22,455 nucleotides of DNA from JBCCZC01 sp039188505 (GCA_039188505.1 JBCCZC010000041.1:1-22455); one strand, 5' to 3'. Positions 6,960 through 14,366 are shown, counted from the stretch's first letter. Notes: generated by a model not told the origin, from the sequence alone. Translations and numbers: made by a program.

Positions 6960-7789
6960 ACACGCTAGCAGTCCTTATCACCGCCGCCCTGGCAGGCAGC
7001 GCCAGCGAGCAGGAAACCTGGGAGGAGAGCTACTCGTTCGACCCCGACCTGCCGCCGGTCGTCCAGATCGAGAACGTCTGGGGCGACGTCACCGTCACCA
7101 CACACAACGCGCCCACCGTGGAGTTCGTCGTCGAGCAGCGTCGCTCCGCCCGCGATGCCGAATGGCTCGACCGCTCCCGGGACATCCTGCGCCTGCGCAG
7201 CTTCCGGGAAACCGACGGTGTCACCCTGACGATGCGCCGCCGGGACGGCGAATGGGAACAACGCCGATGCAAGCAGTGCCGCCTGCACGCCGACATCGAG
7301 GTTCGGGTACCGGCCGGAGCCAGCGTCATCGCCGGCACCGTCAATGACGGCGCCGTGCGCGTCGAAGGCGTCCGCGGCACCGTAACGGCCACCAACGTGA
7401 ACGGGCCGGTAACCGTCGTGGACGCCGAGAGCTGCGATCGGATCGCGAGCGTGAACGGCCGGGTGAAGATCGACTTCGCCACGACGCCGGACCACGAGCG
7501 CTGCACCCTCGACACCATCAACGGCGACATGCACGTCGCCCTGCCCGAAGACGCCCACGCCGATTTCCGGATCAACACGAACCGGGGCAAGGTCACCAGC
7601 GCCTTCGAGCTCGAGGCATCCCCGGAGCCGCCGAAGCTCGAGCGCGTCAGCAGCGGCAAGCGCAACCAGTACCGACTCACCCAGGGACCCGCCCTGCGCC
7701 TCGGCGCCGGCGGCGCGGTCTTCGAATTCGAATCCATGAACGGCGACGTCAGCATCGATCGCCGCAACCCGCGGAGGAACTCCCGATGA
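6956..7789 (+). CDS. exported DUF4097-type beta-repeat protein (first of two)
   Basis: A 277-residue protein with a short signal sequence (about residues 1-17) and repeated short beta-strands with the xxNxxGxVxV pattern of the DUF4097 / adhesin-like family: VVQIENVWGDVTVTTHN, VNDGAVRVEGVRGTVTATNVNGPV, IASVNGRVKIDF, DTINGDMHVALP. This predicts a right-handed beta-helix or stacked sheet outside the cytoplasm. It carries four cysteines, including a CKQC pair, which could form disulfides in the periplasm. The start overlaps the previous stop by 4 bp (ATGA), and its own stop overlaps the next start in the same way, so the genes are translationally coupled. Function is unknown; co-occurrence with a sigma/anti-sigma pair suggests an envelope role. 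Confidence 0.82.
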   Translation: MNTLAVLITAALAGSASEQETWEESYSFDPDLPPVVQIENVWGDVTVTTHNAPTVEFVVEQRRSARDAEWLDRSRDILRLRSFRETDGVTLTMRRRDGEWEQRRCKQCRLHADIEVRVPAGASVIAGTVNDGAVRVEGVRGTVTATNVNGPVTVVDAESCDRIASVNGRVKIDFATTPDHERCTLDTINGDMHVALPEDAHADFRINTNRGKVTSAFELEASPEPPKLERVSSGKRNQYRLTQGPALRLGAGGAVFEFESMNGDVSIDRRNPRRNSR

Positions 7790-8796
7790 AGCAATCCCTG
7801 ACTCTGTCTGCCCTGGCTCTGGCCCTCGCGCTGCCAGCTACGGCTGCGCTGGCCCAGGATCAGAAGCAATCCTTCCCGATTCCCCTGTCGCGGCCCGGCG
7901 AGCCGATCTCGATGGAGATCGACATCCTCAACGGCGAAATCCACGTCATCGGCGAGAATCGTGATGACGTCCTCCTCGAAGTTTCCGGCGAGGGCAGCGG
8001 CCGGCGAATCGTGACGCCCAGCGGGCCGAAGACCATCCCGGGCGGCGCCCTCCAGCTCGAGATCGAGGAGTACGACAACGAGATCGAGATCGACTCGGAC
8101 TGGCGCAACAGCAAGGTCGTGGTCCGGGCGCGGGTGCCGCACCAGGCCCAGCTGAGCCTGTCGACGGTCCACGACGGCGTCATCGTGGTCGAGAACATCG
8201 AGGGTGACCTCGAGCTCGACAACGTCCACGGATCAATCACGGCCCGAGCCATCACCGGAACGATCGTCGCGGAGACGGTGCATGGCGAGATCCACGCCGA
8301 GCTCGTCGCCGTGCCCGAGGGACGTCCGATGGTCATGGAGACCCTGCATGGCGACATCGAGCTCAAGCTGCCCGAGCGCTACGGGGCGCAGCTCCACATC
8401 CAGTCCGCGGCGGAAGAGGTCTACACGGACTTCGAGGTCGAGCTCCTTCCCTATGAGCCGATGATGAACCGCAACGAAAGCGGCCGCTTCGTGATCGACA
8501 TGAACCAGGAGATCGTGGCCACGATCAACGGCGGCGGCCCCCAGATCCGCCTCGAGACCCGCTACGGCAACGTGAAGGTGCTGAAAGCCGGCGGCTGGTT
8601 CCCCCGCGGCAACGCTACCTGCGGCGGCGGCTGGAAGGCCGTCGCCGCCCTTCGTCCTGGCAGGTATCGCAGTAGTAGATCTTCCGGCCTCCGAGCGCCA
8701 CGCAATCGACGGGCCTCCCGCACTCGTAGCACGGCTCGCCGGCCCGGTCGTAGACGAGATGGCGGAAGGCATTCCGCCGGATCCCCTTCGCCTTGA
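7786..8796 (+). CDS. exported DUF4097-type beta-repeat protein (second), with C-terminal read-through extension
   Basis: A 336-codon ORF with a clear signal peptide (residues 1-24, ending AALAQD) and a DUF4097-like repeat domain: MEIDILNGEIHVIG, LSTVHDGVIVVENIEGDLELDNVHGSITARAITGTIVAETVHGEI, METLHGDIELKLP, ETRYGNVKVLKAG. The fold is complete by about residue 268 (base 8590), where family members normally end. No stop follows; the frame stays open for about 68 more residues, of which residues 277-336 are antisense to nei and very Arg/Ser/Gly-rich, like a shadow frame. The real protein may therefore carry a non-homologous tail after loss of its stop. It is the last gene of the sigma operon and overlaps the previous one by 4 bp. 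Confidence 0.78.
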   Translation: MKQSLTLSALALALALPATAALAQDQKQSFPIPLSRPGEPISMEIDILNGEIHVIGENRDDVLLEVSGEGSGRRIVTPSGPKTIPGGALQLEIEEYDNEIEIDSDWRNSKVVVRARVPHQAQLSLSTVHDGVIVVENIEGDLELDNVHGSITARAITGTIVAETVHGEIHAELVAVPEGRPMVMETLHGDIELKLPERYGAQLHIQSAAEEVYTDFEVELLPYEPMMNRNESGRFVIDMNQEIVATINGGGPQIRLETRYGNVKVLKAGGWFPRGNATCGGGWKAVAALRPGRYRSSRSSGLRAPRNRRASRTRSTARRPGRRRDGGRHSAGSPSP

Positions 8797-9469
8797 GCCG
8801 CTCGACCCGCTCCGGATCGTTGGTAACACCCGCGGTGCGGTAGGCGCGACGGATGATATTCACGATGGCCTCCGCCAGGATTTCCTGGCTGCCCTCCGCC
8901 AGGTCCGAGGTTCGGGCCGAGGGGTGGATTCGCGCTTCGAACAGCATGTCAGCCCGCAGGTAATTCCCGATGCCCGCGAGGAAGGACTGGTCGAGCAGCA
9001 GTCCCGCGAGCTGGCGATTCCGGAATCGCCGGTCGCGCAGCCGCTCCAGCACCTGCTCGACACCAACCCCATCGCTCAGCAGGTCGGGGCCCACGCGGCT
9101 GATGAAGCGCTGTTCGTGGAGGCGCTCCGTGGGCCACACCTCGATATCGCTGGCGCTGTAAAGCAGCGCGGCCTTGCGGTCGGTCTCGAGCAGCAGCCGG
9201 AGCTGGCGGCCCGTCTTCGGTCGCTGGCCGACACCTTGCACATACCAGCGGCCGTAGAGCTGATTGTGGGTGTAGATCGACCAGTCGTTATCAAAGTGAA
9301 TGAGTAGCGCCTTGCCGCGCGTGGCGACGTCGCGGACCCTTTGCCCCGTCAGCGCGGCCTCGTGGGGCGTCAGGTGGTCGAAGGCGAACCAGACCTGTTC
9401 TATCGTCCGGCCCGCAACGACGCGTGCGATCCGATCGGCTGCGCGCCGCATTTCCGGCCCCTCGGGCAT
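8615..9469 (-). CDS. nei: endonuclease VIII (Fpg/Nei family DNA glycosylase)
   Basis: A 284-residue base-excision repair enzyme that removes oxidised pyrimidines and cleaves the strand by beta/delta-elimination. It starts MPEGPEMRRAAD, giving the catalytic Pro2 and Glu3 after Met removal, and has Lys53 in TRGKALL, LLYSASDIE and the helix-two-turn-helix region FRNRQLAGLLLDQSFLAGIGNYLR. The C-terminal zinc finger is C247-x2-C250-x16-C267-x2-C270. The pattern matches Nei rather than MutM. The longer ORF upstream of 9469 is rejected because Pro2 must be N-terminal; GGAG stands about 9 nt before the ATG. E. coli Nei ends just after the finger, whereas here 14 extra residues (QDEGRRRPSSRRRR) follow, in the part that overlaps the plus-strand ORF. 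Confidence 0.95.
   Translation of the reverse strand: MPEGPEMRRAADRIARVVAGRTIEQVWFAFDHLTPHEAALTGQRVRDVATRGKALLIHFDNDWSIYTHNQLYGRWYVQGVGQRPKTGRQLRLLLETDRKAALLYSASDIEVWPTERLHEQRFISRVGPDLLSDGVGVEQVLERLRDRRFRNRQLAGLLLDQSFLAGIGNYLRADMLFEARIHPSARTSDLAEGSQEILAEAIVNIIRRAYRTAGVTNDPERVERLKAKGIRRNAFRHLVYDRAGEPCYECGRPVDCVALGGRKIYYCDTCQDEGRRRPSSRRRR
8623..8649. terminator. possible hairpin between the DUF4097 operon and nei
   Basis: GGCGGCGGC (8623-8631) can pair with GTCGCCGCC (8641-8649) around a 9-nt loop, with one G-T wobble. It lies just beyond the end of the DUF4097 domain and inside the last codons of nei. There is no T-tract, and GC-rich Arg codons could create such a hairpin by chance. Confidence 0.3.
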
Positions 9470-9621
9470 CCGTCGATCTCCGTGCCAAAGCGCGGAAGCT
9501 GCCGGGCCGGCCGTGGTTTCGACGTCAAGGCGGCACCCCGGCCATCCGCGACGGTGCCTGCACGGCCTGCCCGTATGCTCGGCGTCGTGAAGAGAAACTT
9601 CCAATCGGCGACGGCGGCGCC

Positions 9622-10575
9622 ATGCGCTTGATCCTGTGGCTGGCCGGGCTCCTCGGCCTCGGGCTGGTCGTGCTGGCGGGGCTGTCGGCCTGGCTTTCCC
9701 GCGACACGGAAGCCCGCTTCCCCCCGCTGGGTCCGCGGGTAGAAGCCGGAAAGGCGAGGCTGCACTACGCAGTCGACGGGACCGGACCCGCGCTGGTGCT
9801 GCTCCATGGCGCCGGGGCCAACCTTCGGGATTTCGGGCCCTCGCTGGTTCCACGCCTGGCCAATGACTTCAAGGTCATCCGCATCGATCGGCCCGGTTCG
9901 GGGTACAGCGAGACGCTGGGTGATGGCTGGCTGAACCCGTCGGAGCAGGCGGGCGCCGTGCGGGCCCTGCTGCGAGAGCTTGGCGTCGAGGAGGCCGTCT
10001 GGGTCGGTCATTCCTGGGGTGGATCGCTGGTGATGTCCGGCCTCCTGGACGACCCCCGTGCGGTCCGCGGCGGCGTGCTGCTGGCAGGCGCGGCCTACCC
10101 CTGGACGGGCGGCGTCGACCTGAGCGACGAGCTTCCCGCCTGGCCGGTGGTCGGACCGGTGCTCACCCACACCCTCATTCCCGTACTGGGTCGGATGCTT
10201 CTTGCGGGCGGAACCCGGGCCGTGTTCGCACCGAATCCCCCGACCGCCGGCTACCGGGAGCAGACCGGCATCGCGCTGTATCTCCGACCCGGTCAGTTCG
10301 CCGCCACGGCCCGCGACATCCGGCACCTGAGTCCGTTTCTCGAGGAGCAAGCACCACGCTACACGGAGATCAGCAACCCGCTGCTCGTGATCCACGGTAC
10401 CGAGGACACGATCGTCCCAGCCTGGAATCACACGGACCGCCTCGAACGCCTGCTGCCGCAGGTCGAGGTCGTCCGGCTGGCCGAGACCGGTCACGCACCG
10501 CACCACAGCCACGCCGATGCCGTCGCCGAACGCATCCGCATCTTTGCACGCGCCACGCTCGGGGGAGCCCCATGA
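9622..10575 (+). CDS. alpha/beta-hydrolase, membrane-anchored or exported
   Basis: A 317-residue protein with an N-terminal hydrophobic segment (residues 3-24, then SRDTE), acting as a signal anchor, followed by an alpha/beta-hydrolase domain. It has the oxyanion-hole motif LLHGAGAN, the nucleophile elbow GHSWGG (Ser131), Asp262 in VIHGTEDTIVP and His291 in ETGHAPHH, a complete catalytic triad. The reading frame is open upstream to 9424, but that segment overlaps the nei start, is Arg/Pro-rich and is followed by a proper hydrophobic start at 9622; the ribosome binding site is weak. Substrate is unknown (esterase, lipase or haloperoxidase-like). Its stop overlaps the start of the CIA30-domain gene by 4 bp. 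Confidence 0.9.
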   Translation: MRLILWLAGLLGLGLVVLAGLSAWLSRDTEARFPPLGPRVEAGKARLHYAVDGTGPALVLLHGAGANLRDFGPSLVPRLANDFKVIRIDRPGSGYSETLGDGWLNPSEQAGAVRALLRELGVEEAVWVGHSWGGSLVMSGLLDDPRAVRGGVLLAGAAYPWTGGVDLSDELPAWPVVGPVLTHTLIPVLGRMLLAGGTRAVFAPNPPTAGYREQTGIALYLRPGQFAATARDIRHLSPFLEEQAPRYTEISNPLLVIHGTEDTIVPAWNHTDRLERLLPQVEVVRLAETGHAPHHSHADAVAERIRIFARATLGGAP

Positions 10576-11132
10576 ACGCCATCGTCAAGCCAACGGAAGC
10601 CCCGACCATGACCACGACCATGACCATGACCGAAGATCTCGGCCCCCGGGACGACGCCCCCTGGATCATCGTGAACGATACCGTTATGGGTGGCGTTTCC
10701 GAGGCGACAGCCAGCGTCAGCGGCGGGGTTCTGGCTTTCCGCGGCTTCCTGTCGCTGGCCAACAACGGCGGCTTCGCCTCAACGCGAACGACGAGCCCTC
10801 GGCTGGCCGCCAACCTGACCGGCTTCGCCTTCGATGTGCGCGGCGACGGCCGGCGCTACCAGTTCCGGCTGCGCCCGGGGCGCGGTTTCGACGGCATGGC
10901 CTGGCGCCAGTATTTCGAGACCCGCGAGGAATGGTCGCGAGTCGAGCTCCAGCTGGGCGATTTCGAGCCGGTTTTTCGCGGCCGACAGGTTCCCGGCGCG
11001 CCCGCACTGACCGGTCGCGAGATCGGTCAGATCGGCTTCATGCTGGCCGATCGCACCGAGGGCGAATTCCGTCTCGAGGTCCGCGGGATGACGGCCGTAT
11101 TCGACCAAGGTCGAACGCTCACGCAAAATTGA
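10572..11132 (+). CDS. CIA30-domain protein (NDUFAF1-like)
   Basis: A 186-residue protein with a CIA30 domain at about residues 28-180. Its hallmark WIIVNDTVMGGVS is followed by FRGFLSLANNGGFASTRT, FDVRGDGRRYQFRLRP, REEWSRVELQLGDFEPVFRGRQV and IGQIGFMLADRTEGEFRLEV, a jelly-roll fold. In mitochondria the family member CIA30/NDUFAF1 helps assemble complex I; bacterial members are uncharacterised. The start ATGA overlaps the hydrolase stop. The N-terminus is encoded by an ATGACC-rich microrepeat giving MTTTMTMTE, so several in-frame Met codons (for example Met13, base 10608) compete as starts. No signal peptide is seen. Function here is unknown. Confidence 0.85.
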   Translation: MNAIVKPTEAPTMTTTMTMTEDLGPRDDAPWIIVNDTVMGGVSEATASVSGGVLAFRGFLSLANNGGFASTRTTSPRLAANLTGFAFDVRGDGRRYQFRLRPGRGFDGMAWRQYFETREEWSRVELQLGDFEPVFRGRQVPGAPALTGREIGQIGFMLADRTEGEFRLEVRGMTAVFDQGRTLTQN

Positions 11133-11142
11133 CGTTCGTCAA
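11129..11142. promoter_or_regulatory. FNR/Anr-like palindrome upstream of ompW
   Basis: TTGACGTTCGTCAA is a perfect inverted repeat of the form TTGAC-N4-GTCAA. It differs from the FNR consensus TTGAT-N4-ATCAA by one symmetric base per half. It overlaps the CIA30 stop codon and lies 65 bp before the ompW ATG. OmpW expression is controlled by FNR in E. coli, so the position is suggestive. Confidence 0.4.
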
Positions 11143-11206
11143 CGATGGCTCCGGACCCCCTCCGGAAAATAGCTCGCAGTCAACCCCGATGACTGGAGAA
11201 GAAACC

Positions 11207-11806
11207 ATGAAAAAGACCATCGTTGCCGCGGCCGTTGCCGCTCTGTTTGCTGGCCCGAGTTTCGGTTTTGAAGCCGGTGACTGGCTGTTCAAGGCCGGTA
11301 TCACCAACGTCGACCCGAAGTCCAACAACCACCCCATCGTGTCGGCTGATGCAGGCGCTGCCCTGAATCTGAACGCCACCTATCTGATGACCGACAACTG
11401 GGCCATCGACATCCTCGCCGCGATCCCGTTCAACCACGAGATCGACCTCGCGGAAGGCGGGCAGAATGTGGGTGAGACCGATCAGCTGCCGCCGACCGTC
11501 AGCCTGCAGTATCGCTTTGCGCCGCAGGCCCGCTTCCAGCCCTACGTCGGCCTGGGCGTGAACTACACGACGTTCTTCAGCGAGAAGACGACGGGACCGC
11601 TGGAAGGCGTCGACCTGAGCCTCGGTGACTCATGGGGTCTCGCTGCCCAGATCGGCTTCGACTACACCCTCAACGACAACTGGTTCACCTCCGTGGATCT
11701 CCGCTGGATGGATATCGACACGGAAGCGAAGCTGGATGGCGTTTCGATCGGTGACGTCGAGATCGATCCGCTGGTCTACGGCGTGAGCTTCGGCTACCGC
11801 TTCTGA
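11207..11806 (+). CDS. ompW: OmpW-family outer membrane protein
   Basis: A 199-residue outer membrane beta-barrel. It begins with a signal peptide (MKKTIVAAAVAALFAGPSFG), then the typical GDWLFKAGITNVDPKSNN start, AGAALNLNATYLMTDNWAIDILAAIPFNHEI, YRFAPQARFQPYVGLGVNYTTFF and alternating strands up to the C-terminal FGYRF, whose terminal Phe is the barrel-assembly signal. OmpW forms an eight-stranded barrel with a narrow hydrophobic channel thought to pass small nonpolar molecules. The frame is open from 10517, but the upstream part is out-of-frame sequence of the CIA30 gene. The ATG at 11207 has GGAG 8 nt before it and starts the signal peptide. The 74-bp upstream gap suggests its own promoter. 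Confidence 0.95.
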   Translation: MKKTIVAAAVAALFAGPSFGFEAGDWLFKAGITNVDPKSNNHPIVSADAGAALNLNATYLMTDNWAIDILAAIPFNHEIDLAEGGQNVGETDQLPPTVSLQYRFAPQARFQPYVGLGVNYTTFFSEKTTGPLEGVDLSLGDSWGLAAQIGFDYTLNDNWFTSVDLRWMDIDTEAKLDGVSIGDVEIDPLVYGVSFGYRF

Positions 11807-11821
11807 TCCGCCCCCGGGTGA

Positions 11822-11848
11822 AACGGCCCGTCATCGCGGCGGGCCGTT
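11822..11848. terminator. bidirectional terminator between ompW and the DUF190 gene
   Basis: Perfect 9-bp arms AACGGCCCG (11822-11830) and CGGGCCGTT (11840-11848) enclose a 9-nt loop, 15 bp after the ompW stop. The stop codon of the convergent DUF190 gene (11831-11833) lies in the loop, so one arm also encodes the last residues of that protein. The T-tract is short on both sides. Confidence 0.7.
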
Positions 11849-12190
11849 CTCCGTGTCTTCGTCCTCTCCGAACCGCACCAGCTGCACCTGCTCGATCGTG
11901 ACCAGCGTCGGACGGAGCAGCGCCGCGGCGGACACGAGAAACGCGTCCAGCGCTTCCTCCGTATCGATCATCTCCACGACGACGGGCAGATCCGTCGATA
12001 GTCGCAGGATCCGGGCCGTGTGGATCTGGGAACTGTGGCCGAAGCCCAGCGGGCCGCGCAGCACCGTGGCCCCGGCCAGACCGGCGTCGCGCGCCGCCTC
12101 GACGATGCGCTCGTAGCGCGCCCGGCCGGAAACGCGATCGTCTTCCCCGAGATGGATTCTTAGCAGGCAGCGGTCTTCGCGCTTGTTCAC
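11831..12190 (-). CDS. DUF190 family protein
   Basis: A 119-residue protein starting at GTG 12190 (VNKREDRCLLRIHLGEDD). The start is chosen because DUF190 begins with this LRIHLGE-type strand, AGGGA lies upstream, and the longer frame would overlap crcB. The rest has the family pattern: YERIVEAARDAGLAGATVLRGPLGFG, then SSQIHTARILRLSTDLPVVVEMIDTEEALDAFL. DUF190 proteins are small, ferredoxin-like and related in fold to PII signal proteins; their role is unproven, and they commonly sit beside crcB genes, as here. It follows crcB by 11 bp and ends in the terminator loop shared with ompW. Confidence 0.9.
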   Translation of the reverse strand: MNKREDRCLLRIHLGEDDRVSGRARYERIVEAARDAGLAGATVLRGPLGFGHSSQIHTARILRLSTDLPVVVEMIDTEEALDAFLVSAAALLRPTLVTIEQVQLVRFGEDEDTENGPPR

Positions 12191-12201
12191 GATGAAAGTC
12201 C

Positions 12202-12597
12202 CTAGCGGTTGAAGCTCATGGCGCCAGCGAAGCCCAACCAGACGCCCACGAGGCAGAGCCCGACGGACCCGACCACGTAGCCGGTCGCCCGCCACCATTC
12301 ACCGTCGATCGCGAGCTGCAGCGTCTGCAGGCTGAAGCTCGAGAAGGTGGTGAAGCCCCCGAGCACCCCGAGCATGAGAAAGACCCGCCACTGCGGACCG
12401 ATCAGGAAGCGCCCTTCCGGCGCACTCAGGGCGGCCAGGATACCGATCGCGACGGAGCCGAGGAGATTCACGGTCAGCGTGCCCCACGGAAAGCTCTCGC
12501 CGACGCGGTGCGCGATCACGCCCGACAGCCAGTAGCGCCCGCCGCCACCGATGGCGCTCCCTAATGCTACCCAGAGCACCGTCACGGCATCACCCAC
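12202..12597 (-). CDS. crcB: fluoride channel CrcB/FluC
   Basis: A 131-residue membrane protein with four hydrophobic helices. It has the family motifs GGGGRYWLSG near the N-terminus, FPWGTLTVNLLGS in helix 2 and GVLGGFTTFSSFSLQ in helix 3, with the Phe and Asn residues that line the fluoride pores of Fluc dimers. It exports fluoride and prevents toxicity. The start is GTG at 12597, with no strong ribosome binding site; a GTG four codons in is an alternative. It is preceded by ispB (48 bp gap) and followed by DUF190 on the same strand. No crcB-motif fluoride riboswitch is visible in the short gap. Confidence 0.95.
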   Translation of the reverse strand: MGDAVTVLWVALGSAIGGGGRYWLSGVIAHRVGESFPWGTLTVNLLGSVAIGILAALSAPEGRFLIGPQWRVFLMLGVLGGFTTFSSFSLQTLQLAIDGEWWRATGYVVGSVGLCLVGVWLGFAGAMSFNR

Positions 12598-12645
12598 GGC
12601 AGTCGTCCGGAGCGGCGACGGTTCGACGACGCATGGCGTCCGGGA

Positions 12646-13656
12646 TCAGCTGTCCCGGCGCAGGGAGAATTCGACGAGGAACGCGAGCGCGTCCCGATAG
12701 GTCGAGGGCGGCAGCTCCAGCAGCGCCGAGAGTGCGTCACTGCAGTAGGTTTCCGCGCGCTGGCGGGCGTAGGCCAGGGCGTCGCAGGCCGCGAGCGCCT
12801 CGAGCACCTCGGGGAGGCGATCGATCCCGCCCCCGGAGAGCACGTCGCGCATGAGCGCCTGCTGCTCGGGCGAGCCCACCTCGAGGACGCGGATCAGCGG
12901 CAGCGTTGGCTTGCCCTCCTCGAGATCGTCACCGACGTTCTTGCCCAGGGCCTCGGGCGAGCCGGTGTAGTCGAGGACGTCATCGGCGAGCTGAAAGGCG
13001 ATGCCCAGCTTGCGCCCGAAGGTCGCGAGCTCGTCGCCGTGCCGCGGTTCCTGGTCGGCGATGACGGCTGCGAGCCGTCCGGCGGCCTCGAAGAGCTGGG
13101 CGGTCTTGCAGCGGATCACCTGCAGATACGCCTGCTCGGTGGTTTCGGGATTGTTGAGGTGCATGAGCTGCAGCACCTCGCCTTCGGCGATCGTGTTGGT
13201 CGTCTGGGCGAGCAGGTCCATGACGCGCATGGAGCCGACGTCGACCATCATCTGGAACGATCGCGAGTAGAGGAAATCGCCGACCAGCACGGAGGCGGCG
13301 TTGCCCCAGACCGCATTGGCCGTCTCCTGGCCCCGCCGCAGGTCTGATTCATCGACCACGTCGTCGTGGAGCAACGTCGCGGTGTGGATGAACTCGATGA
13401 TCGCGGCGAGGTTGACGTGATAGGGCCCCCGGTAGCCGAGCGCGCGGGCCGCCAGCAGGTGGATGATGGGCCGAAGCCGCTTGCCACCGCCTCCCACGAT
13501 GTGCTCGCCAATCTGCCGGATGAGCACGACGTCGGAGGCCAGACACTGGCGGACATACTCGTCCACTGCGGCGAGATCGTCAGCGACGAGCGCGCGGATA
13601 CCTTCCAGGTCGTGGAAGGGCTCTGTTTGCGCTATGGATTGACCGCTGACGGACAT
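12646..13656 (-). CDS. ispB: polyprenyl (octaprenyl) diphosphate synthase
   Basis: A 336-residue trans-prenyltransferase that builds the isoprenoid tail of ubiquinone or menaquinone from IPP and farnesyl-PP. It shows GGGGKRLRP (IPP binding), the first Asp-rich motif LLHDDVVDESDLRRG (Asp98-Asp102), KTAQLFEAAGRLAA, and the second Asp-rich motif FQLADDVLDYTG (Asp225-Asp229). Start: Met at 13656 (MSVSGQSIAQ); the ORF continues 22 codons upstream with a non-conserved Cys-rich stretch. The ribosome binding site is poor. The gene is divergent from ssb and leads the ispB-crcB-DUF190 run. Chain length cannot be proven from sequence; small residues before the first motif fit long-chain products. Confidence 0.95.
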   Translation of the reverse strand: MSVSGQSIAQTEPFHDLEGIRALVADDLAAVDEYVRQCLASDVVLIRQIGEHIVGGGGKRLRPIIHLLAARALGYRGPYHVNLAAIIEFIHTATLLHDDVVDESDLRRGQETANAVWGNAASVLVGDFLYSRSFQMMVDVGSMRVMDLLAQTTNTIAEGEVLQLMHLNNPETTEQAYLQVIRCKTAQLFEAAGRLAAVIADQEPRHGDELATFGRKLGIAFQLADDVLDYTGSPEALGKNVGDDLEEGKPTLPLIRVLEVGSPEQQALMRDVLSGGGIDRLPEVLEALAACDALAYARQRAETYCSDALSALLELPPSTYRDALAFLVEFSLRRDS

Positions 13657-13753
13657 GACGTCACTCGTGCTGGAGTCCAGGTACCGCCGACAGCAGCAGG
13701 CGGCAGGCGTTCTATCATCCACGCCCGACCATCAACGAACCGTCGCCGTTCGG

Positions 13754-13783
13754 ATTATAGGTGGGCGTCTGGCAACACTCCAA
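13754..13783 (-). promoter_or_regulatory. sigma70-type promoter for ispB
   Basis: On the minus strand TTGGAG (13783-13778) is followed after 18 bp by a perfect TATAAT (13759-13754). Transcription would begin near 13747, about 90 nt before the ispB ATG at 13656. Confidence 0.6.
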
Positions 13784-13843
13784 GGGCGATGCTGACGGAC
13801 CGCGTCGGCACACGCCTGCAGCGGCATCGCAGCAGCTTGGATA

Positions 13844-13852
13844 TGGTATCCT
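13844..13852 (+). promoter_or_regulatory. possible extended -10 for ssb
   Basis: TGGTATCCT resembles an extended -10 (TGn plus TATCCT) about 30 bases before the ssb ATG. There is no good -35 at 17 bp, so this is a weak call. Confidence 0.3.
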
Positions 13853-13880
13853 CTCCTGCTTTGTTTTTCGGGAGAAGCCC

Positions 13881-14366
13881 ATGGCTCGCGGCGTCAATAA
13901 AGTCATCCTGGTCGGCAACCTCGGCGCCGACCCGGAAACGCGGTTCACGGCCAGCGGCACCGCAGTGTCGAACCTCAGCCTCGCGACGACGCGCCAGTGG
14001 AACGACCGCGAGGGCCAGCGCCAGGAAGACACCGAGTGGCATCGGGTCGTCTTGTTCGGCAAGGTCGCGGAGATCGATGGCGAGTATCTGCGCAAGGGCT
14101 CCCAGATCTACATCGAGGGCCGCCTTCAGACACGCAAGTGGCAGGACAAGAACGGCCAGGATCGCTGGACCACAGAGATTGTCGGCGAAGATATGCAGAT
14201 GCTCGGATCCCGTGGTGAAGGTGGCGGTGGCGGTGGCGGCGGCGGTGGTGGCAGCTACGGCGGCGGTCGCCCGCAGCAGCAGCCGCAGCGCTCGGGCCCA
14301 CCCCAGGGGCAGAGCGCGCCGCAGGCGCCCATGAACGACGATTTCGACGACGATATCCCGTTCTGA
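13881..14366 (+). CDS. ssb: single-stranded DNA-binding protein
   Basis: A 161-residue SSB. The OB-fold covers about residues 1-110 (MARGVNKVILVGNLGADPE, NLSLATTRQWNDREGQRQEDTEWHRVVLFGKVAEI, LRKGSQIYIEGRLQTRKWQDKNGQ). A glycine-rich run with a (GGT/GGC)n DNA microrepeat at about 14219-14250, then a Gln/Pro linker, follow. The acidic tip DDDIPF recruits replication and repair partners. The ATG at 13881 has GGAG upstream; the frame's 40-codon extension upstream is not SSB-like. It binds single-stranded DNA as a tetramer during replication, recombination and repair. Unusually, its TGA overlaps the ATG of rfbB by one base, joining it to a sugar-nucleotide operon. Confidence 0.97.
   Translation: MARGVNKVILVGNLGADPETRFTASGTAVSNLSLATTRQWNDREGQRQEDTEWHRVVLFGKVAEIDGEYLRKGSQIYIEGRLQTRKWQDKNGQDRWTTEIVGEDMQMLGSRGEGGGGGGGGGGGSYGGGRPQQQPQRSGPPQGQSAPQAPMNDDFDDDIPF

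Noticed and set aside
7030..8229. Long minus-strand ORF across the DUF4097 genes
   Set aside because: Its translation lacks any recognisable domain and is the reverse shadow of two well-supported coding frames.
9470..9853. 128-codon N-terminal extension of the nei frame
   Set aside because: Nei needs Pro2 at the mature N-terminus, and the extension is a low-complexity shadow of the hydrolase gene.
10517..11206. Long N-terminal extension of the OmpW reading frame
   Set aside because: It is an out-of-frame shadow of the CIA30 gene, Arg/Pro-rich, and OmpW has its own signal peptide and ribosome binding site at 11207.
12598..12645. Possible fluoride riboswitch before crcB
   Set aside because: The gap from ispB is only 48 bp and lacks the conserved crcB-motif core and pseudoknot segments.
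14219..14260. GGT/GGC tandem repeats as a possible repeat element
   Set aside because: They encode the normal glycine-rich linker of SSB.
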